A stretch of DNA of 36,521 nt from Paenibacillus maysiensis (GTDB taxonomy: Bacteria; Bacillota; Bacilli; Paenibacillales; Paenibacillaceae): assembly GCF_000520815.1 (NCBI RefSeq), contig NZ_ASRY01000338.1, positions 1-36,521 on the forward strand, in the 5' to 3' direction. How positions within the stretch are numbered: position 1 is the first letter of the stretch; every line of letters starts with the position of its first letter. The translations under genes were made by a program, and so were the position numbers. A model generated the notes under the pieces. The model was not told the DNA's origin. It worked only from the letters and a program-made list of their open reading frames with translations, and searched no databases. This document shows positions 1-8,597 of the stretch, piece by piece.

Positions 1-135
1 CCCATCCAATAGAGCGAAGAGCCATTTTTCTTTTGCAAGCCCATTCAATTATTTAAAAGTAGGATGTTCACTATAATTGGCCAGAAATACATATTCTTGT
101 CCTTTGGTTAGGAAAAGAACTTATATCGTTAAAAC

Positions 136-162
136 AAAAAGCCGCCAATATGGCGACTTTTT
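136..162 (-). terminator. Rho-independent terminator of the FAD oxidoreductase gene
   Basis: A 12-base arm (136-147) pairs with 151-162 across a three-base loop, with one non-Watson-Crick position. The arms begin and end in A5 and T5, so it can work in both directions. It lies about 30 bases past the stop of the leftward gene that ends at 194. Bases 1-135 hold no gene I can support. Confidence 0.75.
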
Positions 163-193
163 AAGCATATATGGTGTTGTCTGCAGGTAAGGA

Positions 194-1321
194 TCAACTT
201 TCATCTATTGCTTTTTGAATATCATAATCATGTATATCGATATCCAAAGCCATTCCAAGTGCCAGCTTTGCCAGCTGACTTCCAATATATGGACCCATAG
301 TCAACCCGGATGCTCCAAGTCCGTTTGCAGCTATAAGGCCATCCCACCCTGGAACAGCGCCTATCACCGGAAGAAAACCGGGTGTAAAAGGACGGAAACC
401 AACTCTTACCTCCTGAAAATTGCTGTTTGCTAAACCAGGTGCCAATTCTAGACCTTTATTCAGAATTTCCTGCACCCCACCTGCTGTTACTCTCGTATCG
501 TAACCTTCGATTTCATTTTCGTGAGTCGCCCCTATTACGATCTTCTGTTTATCAAAAGCCAGCAGATATTGGTCAGAAGGCGGCATGATTACAGGCCAAG
601 TGCCTGTATCTTGCCTATTAGGAGCCTGTAAATGCATGATTTGTGCTTTTTGAAAACTAACCTTAAAGTGAATGCCCAAAGGCTGTAGCAGTTGATTTGC
701 CCATGCACCTGCACAAACAATGACTTCGTCAGACGAGAAGCTTTTTGCACCGACTGCTACTCCTGTTACATGGTAGGACTCATATTGAAGCGCAGCATCC
801 CCATGTACAAGGATGGCCCCGTTTCTTTGTGCTGATCGGAGCAACGCATCGCGCAGCGCACGACCATCTATACGGGCGGCACCACTAATATGAACAGAAT
901 GATAACCTTCTACTAACAAAGGAAACCGTTCATGGGTTTCTTTTTCATTTAGCCGGGTAATTTCACCGATTTCCGGTGCATCCGCTTGTCGTATGTGTGC
1001 CCGCTCTTCCATCTTTCTGATTTTCTCCAAATCATCATGGATACTAAGAGCACCCACTTGAGCATAGCCTGTTTCTGTTTCTCCCTCGCTTTTGAGTTCT
1101 TCAATCAGTCCAGGGTAAAAACGTGCACCAGCTTTTGCCAGCCGATACCAAGCCTGATTGCGTCGCTGTGATAGCCAGGGACAGATAATGCCAGCAGCGG
1201 CATCAGTAGCCTGTCCTTTATCCTTGCGGTCTACAATAATGACATTAACACCCATTTTTGCTAACTGATAAGCTGTAGATGCCCCAAGAATCCCTGATCC
1301 AATTACGATGACCTTCTTCAT
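194..1321 (-). CDS. FAD-dependent oxidoreductase of the DAO (glycine/D-amino-acid oxidase) family
   Basis: The 375-residue protein opens with a dinucleotide-binding Rossmann motif (VIGSGILGAS, residues 5-14) followed by an acidic strand end (VDRKDKG) that would bind the FAD ribose. The C-terminus has the second FAD contact typical of the DAO family (GLIAANGLGASGLTMGP, around 330-346). Such enzymes oxidise amino acids or other secondary amines and release H2O2, or act as dehydrogenases; the substrate cannot be read from sequence. No signal peptide is seen, so it should be cytosolic. It is a single-gene unit: a -10 box TATAAT (1353-1358, minus strand) sits upstream and a hairpin terminator follows at 136-162. 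The start ATG at 1321 has an upstream AGGAAAGGAA ribosome site. Confidence 0.85.
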   Translation of the reverse strand: MKKVIVIGSGILGASTAYQLAKMGVNVIIVDRKDKGQATDAAAGIICPWLSQRRNQAWYRLAKAGARFYPGLIEELKSEGETETGYAQVGALSIHDDLEKIRKMEERAHIRQADAPEIGEITRLNEKETHERFPLLVEGYHSVHISGAARIDGRALRDALLRSAQRNGAILVHGDAALQYESYHVTGVAVGAKSFSSDEVIVCAGAWANQLLQPLGIHFKVSFQKAQIMHLQAPNRQDTGTWPVIMPPSDQYLLAFDKQKIVIGATHENEIEGYDTRVTAGGVQEILNKGLELAPGLANSNFQEVRVGFRPFTPGFLPVIGAVPGWDGLIAANGLGASGLTMGPYIGSQLAKLALGMALDIDIHDYDIQKAIDES

Positions 1322-1532
1322 GATTACATTCCTTTCCTAAATCACTGTATCCATTATAGCGGATACTGCATGAATGCATAATGGACAGGTCGGGTTCATA
1401 ATTGTCTATTTTCCTTCCAGACCGCGTAAGTCAGCACTTGCGATAAGGGGTATCTCCCTCACTGGTAACGTATTCCAAATGAGTTTACACAAAATTATTG
1501 ACAGACCCTGAAAATATGATATTTCTGCTCTT

Positions 1533-1584
1533 CATATAAAAAGAGTCGAGCAATTCACAATATTCTGTGAATCGCTCGACTCTT
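1533..1584 (-). terminator. Strong hairpin terminator after the alpha/beta hydrolase
   Basis: Arms 1540-1559 and 1566-1584 pair almost perfectly (about 18 bp with one mismatch) around a short loop. On the minus strand the stem is followed by TTTTATAT; on the plus strand a T-rich tail also follows. It lies ten bases beyond the hydrolase stop. The remaining 1322-1532 gap shows only the -10 box of the upstream gene. Confidence 0.9.
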
Positions 1585-1593
1585 AATATTTTT

Positions 1594-2556
1594 TCATAGT
1601 GGAGGGGCCTTTTTCAGTTTCACTTCTTCCATAAAGCTTCTAAAGTCTTTAACGATTTCTTTGGATTGGGTATGGTGTAAATAATGCCCTCCTTCAAGCT
1701 CCACTACTTTTCCATGTACAGAATCTTTTATCTGTTCTTCATGTTTTGGTGTCCAGCCTTCAACATCCGTATTATTTTTTTGTAAAAAGAATATAACAGG
1801 AAGATTTTTAGGGAATTTAAAGTTTTCAGCGGATTTAAAATTATTTTTTAAATTTTCTCCTTCGCTTATAATATTTGGATTCATCGCGTTCTTGAGAGAA
1901 ATCATTCTAATTTGTTCTCTCGTTTCATCATCTACTTTAGGTGCAACAAGTTGGTCAGGATTTAGTTTCATTAGTAATCTGTTAAAACCTGAATTCTTAA
2001 TCAGTTTATAGGCTTCTGTTGGAAACTCATCATCCATGCCACCTTGCGTTGGAAAACTGCTATCAATCCCAACAAATGCATGGACTTCTTTTTCGTATTT
2101 GTTCACATATTCTAGTCCGTAAATGCCGGCAATGGAGTGACCCATCAGAGTGTATCGGTCAATATTTAGTTTTTGTAAACATTCATGAATTTCAGCTACA
2201 ATATTTTCAACGGTTCGTTCTTTTTCGGTTACATCACTTAATCCATAACCAAAAGGCTCAATCACGACTACTTTGTAAAATGGAGTTAGCTGCTCCACAA
2301 GTGGCTTAAAATCTATACCTGGTGCTCCCGTTCCAAAACCTGGTAGTAGTACGATCGTTTCTTTGCGCTTTCCTTGGATCAAAACATTCATATTTTTCCC
2401 ATCTACAGGTACAAGCTGACCATAGGGTTCTATTTTTCCTTTCTCCAATTGATTGCAGACAATATTAACTGTAAAAACAATAACCAGAAAAATCCCTATT
2501 GCTGAAAGCATTATTCCTAGTGATTTAAGTATAAAGAAAAGCGTTTTTTTTATCAT
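1594..2556 (-). CDS. Membrane-anchored alpha/beta hydrolase
   Basis: The 320-residue protein starts with one hydrophobic helix (residues about 8-33) with a positive N-terminus, so it is probably anchored with its catalytic domain outside. An alpha/beta-hydrolase core follows: the oxyanion region LLPGFGTGAPG (70-80), the nucleophile elbow MGHSIAG with Ser141, and a late catalytic His in EGGHYLHH near residue 292. The substrate is not predictable. A 41-base gap separates it from the M23 lipoprotein gene upstream on the same strand with no terminator between, so the two may be co-transcribed and end at the strong hairpin at 1533-1584. The ATG is preceded by AGGGAAGGAA. Confidence 0.85.
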   Translation of the reverse strand: MIKKTLFFILKSLGIMLSAIGIFLVIVFTVNIVCNQLEKGKIEPYGQLVPVDGKNMNVLIQGKRKETIVLLPGFGTGAPGIDFKPLVEQLTPFYKVVVIEPFGYGLSDVTEKERTVENIVAEIHECLQKLNIDRYTLMGHSIAGIYGLEYVNKYEKEVHAFVGIDSSFPTQGGMDDEFPTEAYKLIKNSGFNRLLMKLNPDQLVAPKVDDETREQIRMISLKNAMNPNIISEGENLKNNFKSAENFKFPKNLPVIFFLQKNNTDVEGWTPKHEEQIKDSVHGKVVELEGGHYLHHTQSKEIVKDFRSFMEEVKLKKAPPL

Positions 2557-2597
2557 TTAATTCCTTCCCTAACGTTTCATTTAATTTGCCAAGCGGA

Positions 2598-3620
2598 TTA
2601 CTCAGCCTTTATCGTCTCGCCCTGTACAGGAGCAATGTCATCCTTCCAATGAATATTGATCGAACGAGACTTGAATAGATCCGCACCGTCTGACACCTGA
2701 AAATGAAGATGCGCTTCGCTAGAATTACCTGAATTACCAAGCAAACCAACTTCATCGCCGCTCTTCACCTTATCTCCTACCTTTACTTTAACGGAGCCGT
2801 TCTTCATGTGAGCCAGCACACTATATTCCCCGCCATGATCAATGACAACCTCATTCCCCGCAGGTACCTTCTCGTTCATAACGCCGACAGGCTCGTTATC
2901 TGGAATGTGATTTACGACTGATACCACGGTTCCACTTGCCGGAGCAAGAACAGGCTGGCCGAAGGCATAATAGCTTTCATTTTTCAGCCGATCGCCTTTA
3001 TACGAATAGCCATCCTTGTTCTGTATAATATCATAGGCGTATCGCTGGCTTTCATATTCATAATGATAGTTAACCAGTGCATTTGTTCCTCCCCATACAA
3101 TAAACCAGTCACCTTTTAAAGGCCAATCATATTTGATTTTGGTCAGGATATGATCTGTTTTTGGGGAAGAAGAAAGTTCCTTGGCCTGAAGACCCAATAT
3201 CTCTCCCTTATCATCAAAAACAGTGGTCAGTCCCATTTTCCCGGAATCGCTTATCCATGTACGCTGATCGCTGCCATTGAATTGGATGACCGACGCCTGC
3301 TTAAACGACTTAACCCCTTTTAGAGAATCAGTAGCCTTGCTTACAAAATCAGCTTCGCTGACCTGTTTTTTAAACTCATCACTAAAGTGACCATACACCT
3401 CAGCATATTTGCCATCAAGAAGCTCTACCGGGATCTCCTCAGGCTTCAACGTTTGAGTCTTTGTGCTTGTTTTTTCAGTTTTTTCTTTCGGAATGTCTGT
3501 TGCCACTTCCGGATTTGCTCCTCCACATGCCGTGATCAGAGCAGCAAGCGCACCCATGACCCATATCATTTTGCTATAGTGGATGATTTCCATTCTGTGC
3601 TTTCTATTTGGTCTCTTCAT
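2598..3620 (-). CDS. Lipoprotein with DUF3887-like and M23 (LytM) peptidase domains
   Basis: I place the start at ATG 3620 because GGGGGTG stands just upstream and the protein then begins as a lipoprotein: positive residues, a hydrophobic stretch and the lipobox LITAC with Cys32. A DUF3887-like segment follows (about 65-150), then an M23 domain (about 175-335) with LAHM (His271) and the terminal HLHF motif (His304, His306). M23 enzymes cut peptide cross-bridges of cell-wall peptidoglycan. At the position of the usual first zinc ligand (HxxxD) the sequence is RYAYD, with Arg193 in place of His. The ligand may instead come from NYH (His186), or the domain may be non-catalytic. The gene diverges from a two-component operon, which hints at wall-stress control. 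Confidence 0.82.
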   Translation of the reverse strand: MKRPNRKHRMEIIHYSKMIWVMGALAALITACGGANPEVATDIPKEKTEKTSTKTQTLKPEEIPVELLDGKYAEVYGHFSDEFKKQVSEADFVSKATDSLKGVKSFKQASVIQFNGSDQRTWISDSGKMGLTTVFDDKGEILGLQAKELSSSPKTDHILTKIKYDWPLKGDWFIVWGGTNALVNYHYEYESQRYAYDIIQNKDGYSYKGDRLKNESYYAFGQPVLAPASGTVVSVVNHIPDNEPVGVMNEKVPAGNEVVIDHGGEYSVLAHMKNGSVKVKVGDKVKSGDEVGLLGNSGNSSEAHLHFQVSDGADLFKSRSINIHWKDDIAPVQGETIKAE

Positions 3621-3686
3621 TCCACACCCCCGCAAGTATATTTGTTCATAATATGGCTTTTGTCTACTCATTCTAACAAACCACTC

Positions 3687-3766
3687 TTAGGTCCCGTGTA
3701 ACCCTACTTTAACTGTGTCTTAACTCTTATCCATGGCTACAGTCCACAATTAAGCTTTCGTTAAGA
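3687..3766. promoter_or_regulatory. 11-bp-phased direct hexamer repeats between lipoprotein and two-component genes
   Basis: TTAACT occurs at 3709-3714 and 3720-3725, exactly 11 bases apart. Weaker copies continue the same phase upstream: GTAACC at 3698 and TTAGGT at 3687. A second pair, TTAAGC at 3750 and TTAAGA at 3761, is again 11 bases apart. Hexamers with 5-base spacers are the known binding pattern of PhoB/PhoP-type OmpR-family regulators. The nearest such regulator is encoded 76 bases to the right, so self-control plus control of the divergent M23 lipoprotein is the natural inference. A -10-like TATGAT lies further right, before the regulator gene. Confidence 0.55.
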
Positions 3767-3841
3767 CAACATCATAAGTTCACACTAAAGAAAGCATGAT
3801 ATGATGGTAGGAAAGATTACGGTGAAGAAAGGAACACAAGC

Positions 3842-4594
3842 ATGAACCATGCGTCAATTTTACTTGTCGATGATGAGCACTCCATTCTTGAACTCTTGCT
3901 GACCGTACTCCGTAAGGAAGGCTACACGAATGTAGACACGGTCATGACAGGTGAAGCAGCGATTGCTGCCTGTGAAGAAAAAATATATGATCTGATCCTA
4001 TTAGATGTCCTTCTGCCTGGACGCAGCGGAATCGAAATTTGTCCGTTTCTCCGTCAAACGACGGATGCTCCCATCATATTTCTTACGGCTCGGGAATCTG
4101 ATTTTGATAAACTAACCGGTTTTGCCGTTGGTGGCGATGACTATATTACCAAACCGTTTAATCCCTTGGAAGTTGTGGCACGTATACGCTCTCAGCTACG
4201 TCGTTACTTGGCAGCCAATCGTGCAATCAGACCATTTGGATCTGAGCAACCCTCCAGTAGAATGAACGTTATTTATGATTACGGGCGTTTTCAGGTCGAT
4301 GAAGCAGCGTGCGAGCTTCGTGTTGAGCAAAAGCTGGTAAGCTGTCCGGCGCTCGTCTTCCAATTACTACTGTTCTTATGTAAAAACCCCAATCGTATCT
4401 TCAGCAAAAGCGAGCTATATGAATCGGTATGGAGTGAAGAAGCGCTGCGTGATGACAATACCGTCATGGTTCATATTCATCGCATCCGGGAAAGAATTGA
4501 GCCTGATCCCGCAAACCCGAGCTTTATCGTAAATGTTAGAGGACTGGGCTATAAGCTTGTACAAGCGGAAATGGGGAGCTCCCAGCGATCATGA
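3842..4594 (+). CDS. OmpR-family response regulator
   Basis: The 250-residue protein has a full receiver domain: acidic pocket Asp10-Asp11, phosphorylated Asp55 in LILLDVLLPG, and Lys104 in the ITKPFNP loop. A C-terminal winged helix (about 150-245) carries the usual ending with VNVRGLGYKL. It should be phosphorylated by the kinase encoded next, whose ATG overlaps its stop by four bases (ATGA), so the pair is translationally coupled. A run of about 20 residues between the domains (RPFGSEQPSSRM region) is a flexible linker. The ribosome site GAAGAAAGGAA precedes the ATG. The phased hexamers upstream are likely its own binding sites. Confidence 0.92.
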   Translation: MNHASILLVDDEHSILELLLTVLRKEGYTNVDTVMTGEAAIAACEEKIYDLILLDVLLPGRSGIEICPFLRQTTDAPIIFLTARESDFDKLTGFAVGGDDYITKPFNPLEVVARIRSQLRRYLAANRAIRPFGSEQPSSRMNVIYDYGRFQVDEAACELRVEQKLVSCPALVFQLLLFLCKNPNRIFSKSELYESVWSEEALRDDNTVMVHIHRIRERIEPDPANPSFIVNVRGLGYKLVQAEMGSSQRS

Positions 4595-6390
4595 ACATCA
4601 AACGGAGGCTAACCATACGATTCGTGCTTCAACTGGCTACTGCCGGCGCATTCGTGCTTCTCATTGTTGCGGCTACGTTCTTTTGGGCTTTACAACGTGT
4701 TATTGATATCCGCATCTCCAGTGACTTCGCTTCTGTGGGATTAAACCAGCTTGTAGAGTCCTCCGAAATGGGCAAGGATGGCATTCATTTTGATCCCCAA
4801 TTGCTAGAACAGGTCAAGAAAAATGGAGGATGGCTTCAAAGTCTTGATGAGAACGGCCAGGTGGAGCAGTCCTATAACACACCAAAAGATGTGCCGAAAA
4901 GCTATGCACCAGGCGAACTCGTCTCCTATTGGACAGGCGATCTTCCCTTCCCTTATGGGCTGTCTCTGTGGATACAAGAGAAGAATGGTCGTCCCTTCAC
5001 TCTTCTCTATGGCGAGCCTAATCAGCTAGGCCCGTTATTAAAAAAAATAAGAAGTCGGGGGATACTTTCCTCTAATGGATTACTGGTGCTGCCTACCGAT
5101 GTTACCGACCGGCTCAAACAGCTTGGTGGTTACGTTCAATTGCTGGATTCAAAAGGCTCTGAGCTTGCCTCCTACAATCGGCCCGCATCTGCACCGACAG
5201 CCTATACCCTTTATGGACTTGCTCTTCGTAACGTATACAATGAAAGATACGGCTTCCATTTGACATCCACTTATGATAAGGAAACCGGACATACCTGGGT
5301 CGTTAGTCTTCCCAATAGCAGTGGCTATGCCATCGGCGATAAATGGCTTCCGCCTGAGGAGGAAAGAATAATACTCATTGCCATGCTTGCCATGTTCACA
5401 GCTATTTTTGCATCCTTCCTGCTTCTCTCGTTATGGCAGGCGCATCGTTTTGGAGTTCCGTTGCTTCATATGCTCACCTGGCTCGACTCGCTTGGCAGGG
5501 CTGTATACCAGGAACCTGTGGATCATAGAGGCATTCAGCGCAGCCGCATGCGTTCAGGAAAATGGAAGCGTCGTTACCGCATTTTTGTCGATGTGATGCA
5601 TTCGATTGATAAGCTATCAGGTACTCTGCAGAGAGATCAGACACTGCGTCAGCAAACCGAAAGCCTGAGAGAAGAATGGATTGCCGGGATAACCCATGAT
5701 CTGAAAACACCGCTCGTTTCAATTAAAGGCTATGCGCACCTGCTGGCTGAACCTCAATATGATTGGACGGTGGCGGAGGTTCGACAATTTTCCAGCACAA
5801 TGCTGGAGAAATCTGCACACATGGAGATGCTGATTAATGATCTTGCGATGACTTATCGGTTAAAAAGCGGCGCCCGTCCGCCAGAATCCGAGGAGATTGA
5901 ACTCAATAGCTGGTTAGAGGACGCATTAAAGCAAGCGGCTACCGACCCTTTTTATAAAAAAGAAACCATTTTATTTCAGGGCGCTCCTTTTGACGTAACC
6001 GTTAGGTTGTATACTCCTTGGCTGGAAAGAATCATTAACAATTTGGTAGCCAATGCTCTGCTGCATAATCCGCCGGATACGGTGCTTATCGTCTCGGTTA
6101 TACCGGGCGAAGGTGGCAAGGGACTCACCATTCAGTTCGCTGATAATGGCACGGGAATGGATGAAAATACAGTAAACCGATTGTTTGAGCGTTACTACCG
6201 GGGAACCGCTACCTCTGCGGCGGTGAATGGAACAGGACTTGGCATGGCTATATCCAAAGGGCTGATCGAAGCCATGGGTGGTAAAATTACGGTGGAAACA
6301 ACTTTGGGGAATGGCACTGTCATTCGCCTTATTTGGGAAGAAGCTGTTGCTGGAAACGGAATAGAAAAGGACATTAATGAAAACTTGTGA
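4591..6390 (+). CDS. Membrane sensor histidine kinase
   Basis: The 599-residue protein has two membrane helices (about 11-33 and 259-281) around a 225-residue outside domain. Then come a linker, the HisKA helix with phospho-acceptor His369 (THDLKTPLVSIKGY) and a HATPase domain with N-box (NNLVANALLHN), G1 (ADNGTGM) and G2 (NGTGLGMAISKG). The outside domain looks internally duplicated. Residues 71-113 and 171-213 share the pattern L..(K)..GG.(V/L)Q.LD..G....SYN.P...P..Y, exactly 100 residues apart. The ligand is unknown. It phosphorylates the regulator encoded just upstream (4-base overlap). Confidence 0.92.
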   Translation: MNIKRRLTIRFVLQLATAGAFVLLIVAATFFWALQRVIDIRISSDFASVGLNQLVESSEMGKDGIHFDPQLLEQVKKNGGWLQSLDENGQVEQSYNTPKDVPKSYAPGELVSYWTGDLPFPYGLSLWIQEKNGRPFTLLYGEPNQLGPLLKKIRSRGILSSNGLLVLPTDVTDRLKQLGGYVQLLDSKGSELASYNRPASAPTAYTLYGLALRNVYNERYGFHLTSTYDKETGHTWVVSLPNSSGYAIGDKWLPPEEERIILIAMLAMFTAIFASFLLLSLWQAHRFGVPLLHMLTWLDSLGRAVYQEPVDHRGIQRSRMRSGKWKRRYRIFVDVMHSIDKLSGTLQRDQTLRQQTESLREEWIAGITHDLKTPLVSIKGYAHLLAEPQYDWTVAEVRQFSSTMLEKSAHMEMLINDLAMTYRLKSGARPPESEEIELNSWLEDALKQAATDPFYKKETILFQGAPFDVTVRLYTPWLERIINNLVANALLHNPPDTVLIVSVIPGEGGKGLTIQFADNGTGMDENTVNRLFERYYRGTATSAAVNGTGLGMAISKGLIEAMGGKITVETTLGNGTVIRLIWEEAVAGNGIEKDINENL

Positions 6391-6398
6391 TCACAAAC

Positions 6399-6467
6399 TA
6401 AAAATCCCCTTCCCGAAAAGCGAGGCGAATCCGAATGAGGGAAACGCCTTGGCTTGCCGGCAAGGGG
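6399..6467 (-). terminator. Structured convergent terminator of aguAB and the kinase gene
   Basis: CCCCTT (6406-6411) pairs with AAGGGG (6462-6467) around an inner GAGGCG/CGCCTT helix. Read on the minus strand the outer stem is followed by ATTTTTAG, which suits termination of the leftward aguAB unit. On the plus strand no T run follows, so the kinase transcript is less clearly terminated. Confidence 0.5.
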
Positions 6468-6492
6468 TACTTTGTCAGTGTCCGTATAAAGA

Positions 6493-7368
6493 TTATACTT
6501 TTAAATCACCGTCATAGGTAGCAATCGTTTTGTATAGCTCCGGTCGGCGGTCACGGAAAATACCCCATTCAATCCGCCCCACTTCCAGCTCGTCCAGATC
6601 AAATTCAGCAGTAAGCACTTCCTGATCGGTACGACCAGCTTCTGCAATCTTGTTACCCTGTGGCCCGGCAATAAAGGATGAGCCGTAGAACGTAATACTG
6701 GAGTCCTCATCTGTTTCCATTCCAATGCGGTTGGAAGCAATAACTGGCATCAGATTGGAAGCAGCATGACCGAGCATGCAGGTCTGCCAGTGATCCTTGG
6801 AGTCAATGGAAGAATCCTGCGGTTCCGAACCAATCGCTGTTGGATAGAACAATATTTCTGCACCCATCAGCGCCATACAACGGGCAGCTTCGGGATACCA
6901 TTGATCCCAACAAACGCCTATTCCAATTTTGGCATATCGTGTATTCCATACTTTAAAGCCGGTATCACCTGGATTAAAATAGAACTTTTCCTCATAACCG
7001 GGACCGTCCGGGATATGGCTCTTGCGGTATTTACCCAACACTTCACCGTCTGCATCAATTACAGCAAGACTGTTGTAGCGGGCGTAATTTTTTTTCTCAT
7101 AAAAGCTGATTGGCAGCACAACCTGCAATTCTTTGGCAATCCTCTTAAAATGGTTAACCGCCTTGTTATGCTCCAGCTCGGTTGCATATGCAAAATAATC
7201 GGACTTTTCCTTCTGGCAGAAGTATGGAGTCTCGAACAATTCTTGCAATAAAATAATCTGAGCACCTTGTGCAGCCGCTTCACGCACCAGCTTCTCAGCT
7301 TTGCTTATGTTTTCATCAATGTGGGTAGAGCAGCTCATTTGGGTTGCCGCTACTTTTACTTTTCTCAC
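6493..7368 (-). CDS. aguB: N-carbamoylputrescine amidohydrolase
   Basis: The 291-residue protein is a nitrilase-superfamily enzyme with the catalytic triad in view: Glu43 (LLQELFETPYF), Lys116 (KYRKSHIPDGPG) and Cys153 (GVCWDQWYPEAA). It hydrolyses N-carbamoylputrescine to putrescine, CO2 and ammonia, the last step of the agmatine deiminase route. Length and motifs match AguB, and the gene follows aguA by 30 bases, which fixes the pathway. The start is GTG at 7368 with a strong GAGGAGG ribosome site. Cytosolic. Confidence 0.93.
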   Translation of the reverse strand: MRKVKVAATQMSCSTHIDENISKAEKLVREAAAQGAQIILLQELFETPYFCQKEKSDYFAYATELEHNKAVNHFKRIAKELQVVLPISFYEKKNYARYNSLAVIDADGEVLGKYRKSHIPDGPGYEEKFYFNPGDTGFKVWNTRYAKIGIGVCWDQWYPEAARCMALMGAEILFYPTAIGSEPQDSSIDSKDHWQTCMLGHAASNLMPVIASNRIGMETDEDSSITFYGSSFIAGPQGNKIAEAGRTDQEVLTAEFDLDELEVGRIEWGIFRDRRPELYKTIATYDGDLKV

Positions 7369-7398
7369 GTCAGTCCTCCTCTTGGATGTTTATATCAT

Positions 7399-8430
7399 TT
7401 ATTGATTCACAGCAGGCATCTGCTGGGTAGTGCAGTGTACGTTACCGCCTTCACGGATAACCGCCATGCCGTCCACGGTACGAATGGTGCGGTCTGGAAA
7501 TACATTTGCCAGCACCTGCTCGGCTGCGCGGTCGCTTTCAGCCGCAGTGCCGCCAAACACTGGCAAAATGATGCCGCCGTTCACAAAATAGAAGTTGATA
7601 TAGCTCAGCGTCAACCGGCCGTCTTCATAATCCACGCGCGGCGGTTGCCCGATTTGGATCACTTCCAGCTTGCGGCCTTTTGCATCCGTTGCCTGCTCCA
7701 GAATACGCAGGTTTTCCTGTGTGATTTCGTAATTTTCATCCTCAGGATCATCGCATACTTGCATAATGACCTTGCCGGGAGCAGCAAAGCAAGCAATATT
7801 GTCCACATGACCATCCGTTTCGTCGCCACTAAGTCCACGTTTCAGCCAGATAATCTTCTCAACGCCTGTATATTCGCACACATACCGTTCGATTTCTTCC
7901 CTGCTTAATTCCGGATTGCGGTTCGGATTCAGCAAACACTCTTCTGTTGTAATTAATGTGCCTTCGCCGTCTACGTGCAGTGAGCCGCCTTCCATCACAA
8001 GCGGCGCATCAAACCTCGGTACTCCAAGCTTGTCCAAAATTTGCGGCGCTACCTGATCATCCAGGTCCCACGGAGCGTATTTGCCGCCCCAGGCATTAAA
8101 CTTCCAGTTCACACCTCCCAACTGTCCATGCTCATTCGTTAGAAAAGTAGGACCGTTGTCGCGCAGCCACGCATCGCTATGCTCTATTGGAAGCAGTTCC
8201 ACCCGTTCCCCGAGCTCAAGCGCCCGGACGCTCTCCAGATCATCTGGATTTACAACCACGGTAACTGGTTCAAACTCAGCCATGGCGCGTACAATTCCAG
8301 CGTAGCCCATGCATACATCGGCATGCATATCAGGGTAAACCATGGAAGACTGTACAGGCCAGGAAATATACGTACGTTCATGCGGCGCCCATTCAGGCGG
8401 CATCTTATAATGTGAATCCTTAATTTGCAT
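7399..8430 (-). CDS. aguA: Agmatine deiminase
   Basis: The enzyme turns agmatine into N-carbamoylputrescine plus ammonia. I set the start at ATG 8430, giving 343 residues that begin MQIKDSHYKMPPEWAPHERT. The longer frame back to 8550 starts with TTG and runs through a clear sigma-A promoter at 8522-8550, so it is not coding there. Family motifs are visible: substrate-pocket MEGGSLHVDGEG, GLSGDETDGHVDN and the nucleophile Cys333 in GGNVHCTTQQ near the C-terminus. It forms an operon with aguB (30-base gap). Together they make putrescine from arginine-derived agmatine. Confidence 0.94.
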   Translation of the reverse strand: MQIKDSHYKMPPEWAPHERTYISWPVQSSMVYPDMHADVCMGYAGIVRAMAEFEPVTVVVNPDDLESVRALELGERVELLPIEHSDAWLRDNGPTFLTNEHGQLGGVNWKFNAWGGKYAPWDLDDQVAPQILDKLGVPRFDAPLVMEGGSLHVDGEGTLITTEECLLNPNRNPELSREEIERYVCEYTGVEKIIWLKRGLSGDETDGHVDNIACFAAPGKVIMQVCDDPEDENYEITQENLRILEQATDAKGRKLEVIQIGQPPRVDYEDGRLTLSYINFYFVNGGIILPVFGGTAAESDRAAEQVLANVFPDRTIRTVDGMAVIREGGNVHCTTQQMPAVNQ

Positions 8431-8521
8431 GTATTGAAGCTCTCTTTCTTCATCATAATATTGAGTCTTATCTGTAGCTGAAAAACGTTGTCTAATAAAA
8501 CGACGGACAGACTCCGTTCCT

Positions 8522-8550
8522 ATCATACAATAATATGATCTTTGTCTCAA
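8522..8550 (-). promoter_or_regulatory. Sigma-A promoter of aguAB
   Basis: On the minus strand TTGAGA (8545-8550) and TATGAT (8522-8527) are separated by exactly 17 bases. It lies 92 bases before the aguA ATG at 8430, between it and the end of the phosphodiesterase gene. Confidence 0.75.
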
Positions 8551-8597
8551 TCAGATCGGAAAAGTTTTGAACGGATTCCATTCAAGTTAAAAATGAA

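Noticed and set aside
1..115. Short minus-strand open stretch ending FLANYSEHPTFK before a stop
   Set aside because: Only about 22 codons, preceded by an in-frame stop, no start and no family; could be chance.
1499..1525. Plus-strand TTGACA with TATGAT-like bases downstream
   Set aside because: Spacing is wrong (11 bases) and no plus-strand gene follows.
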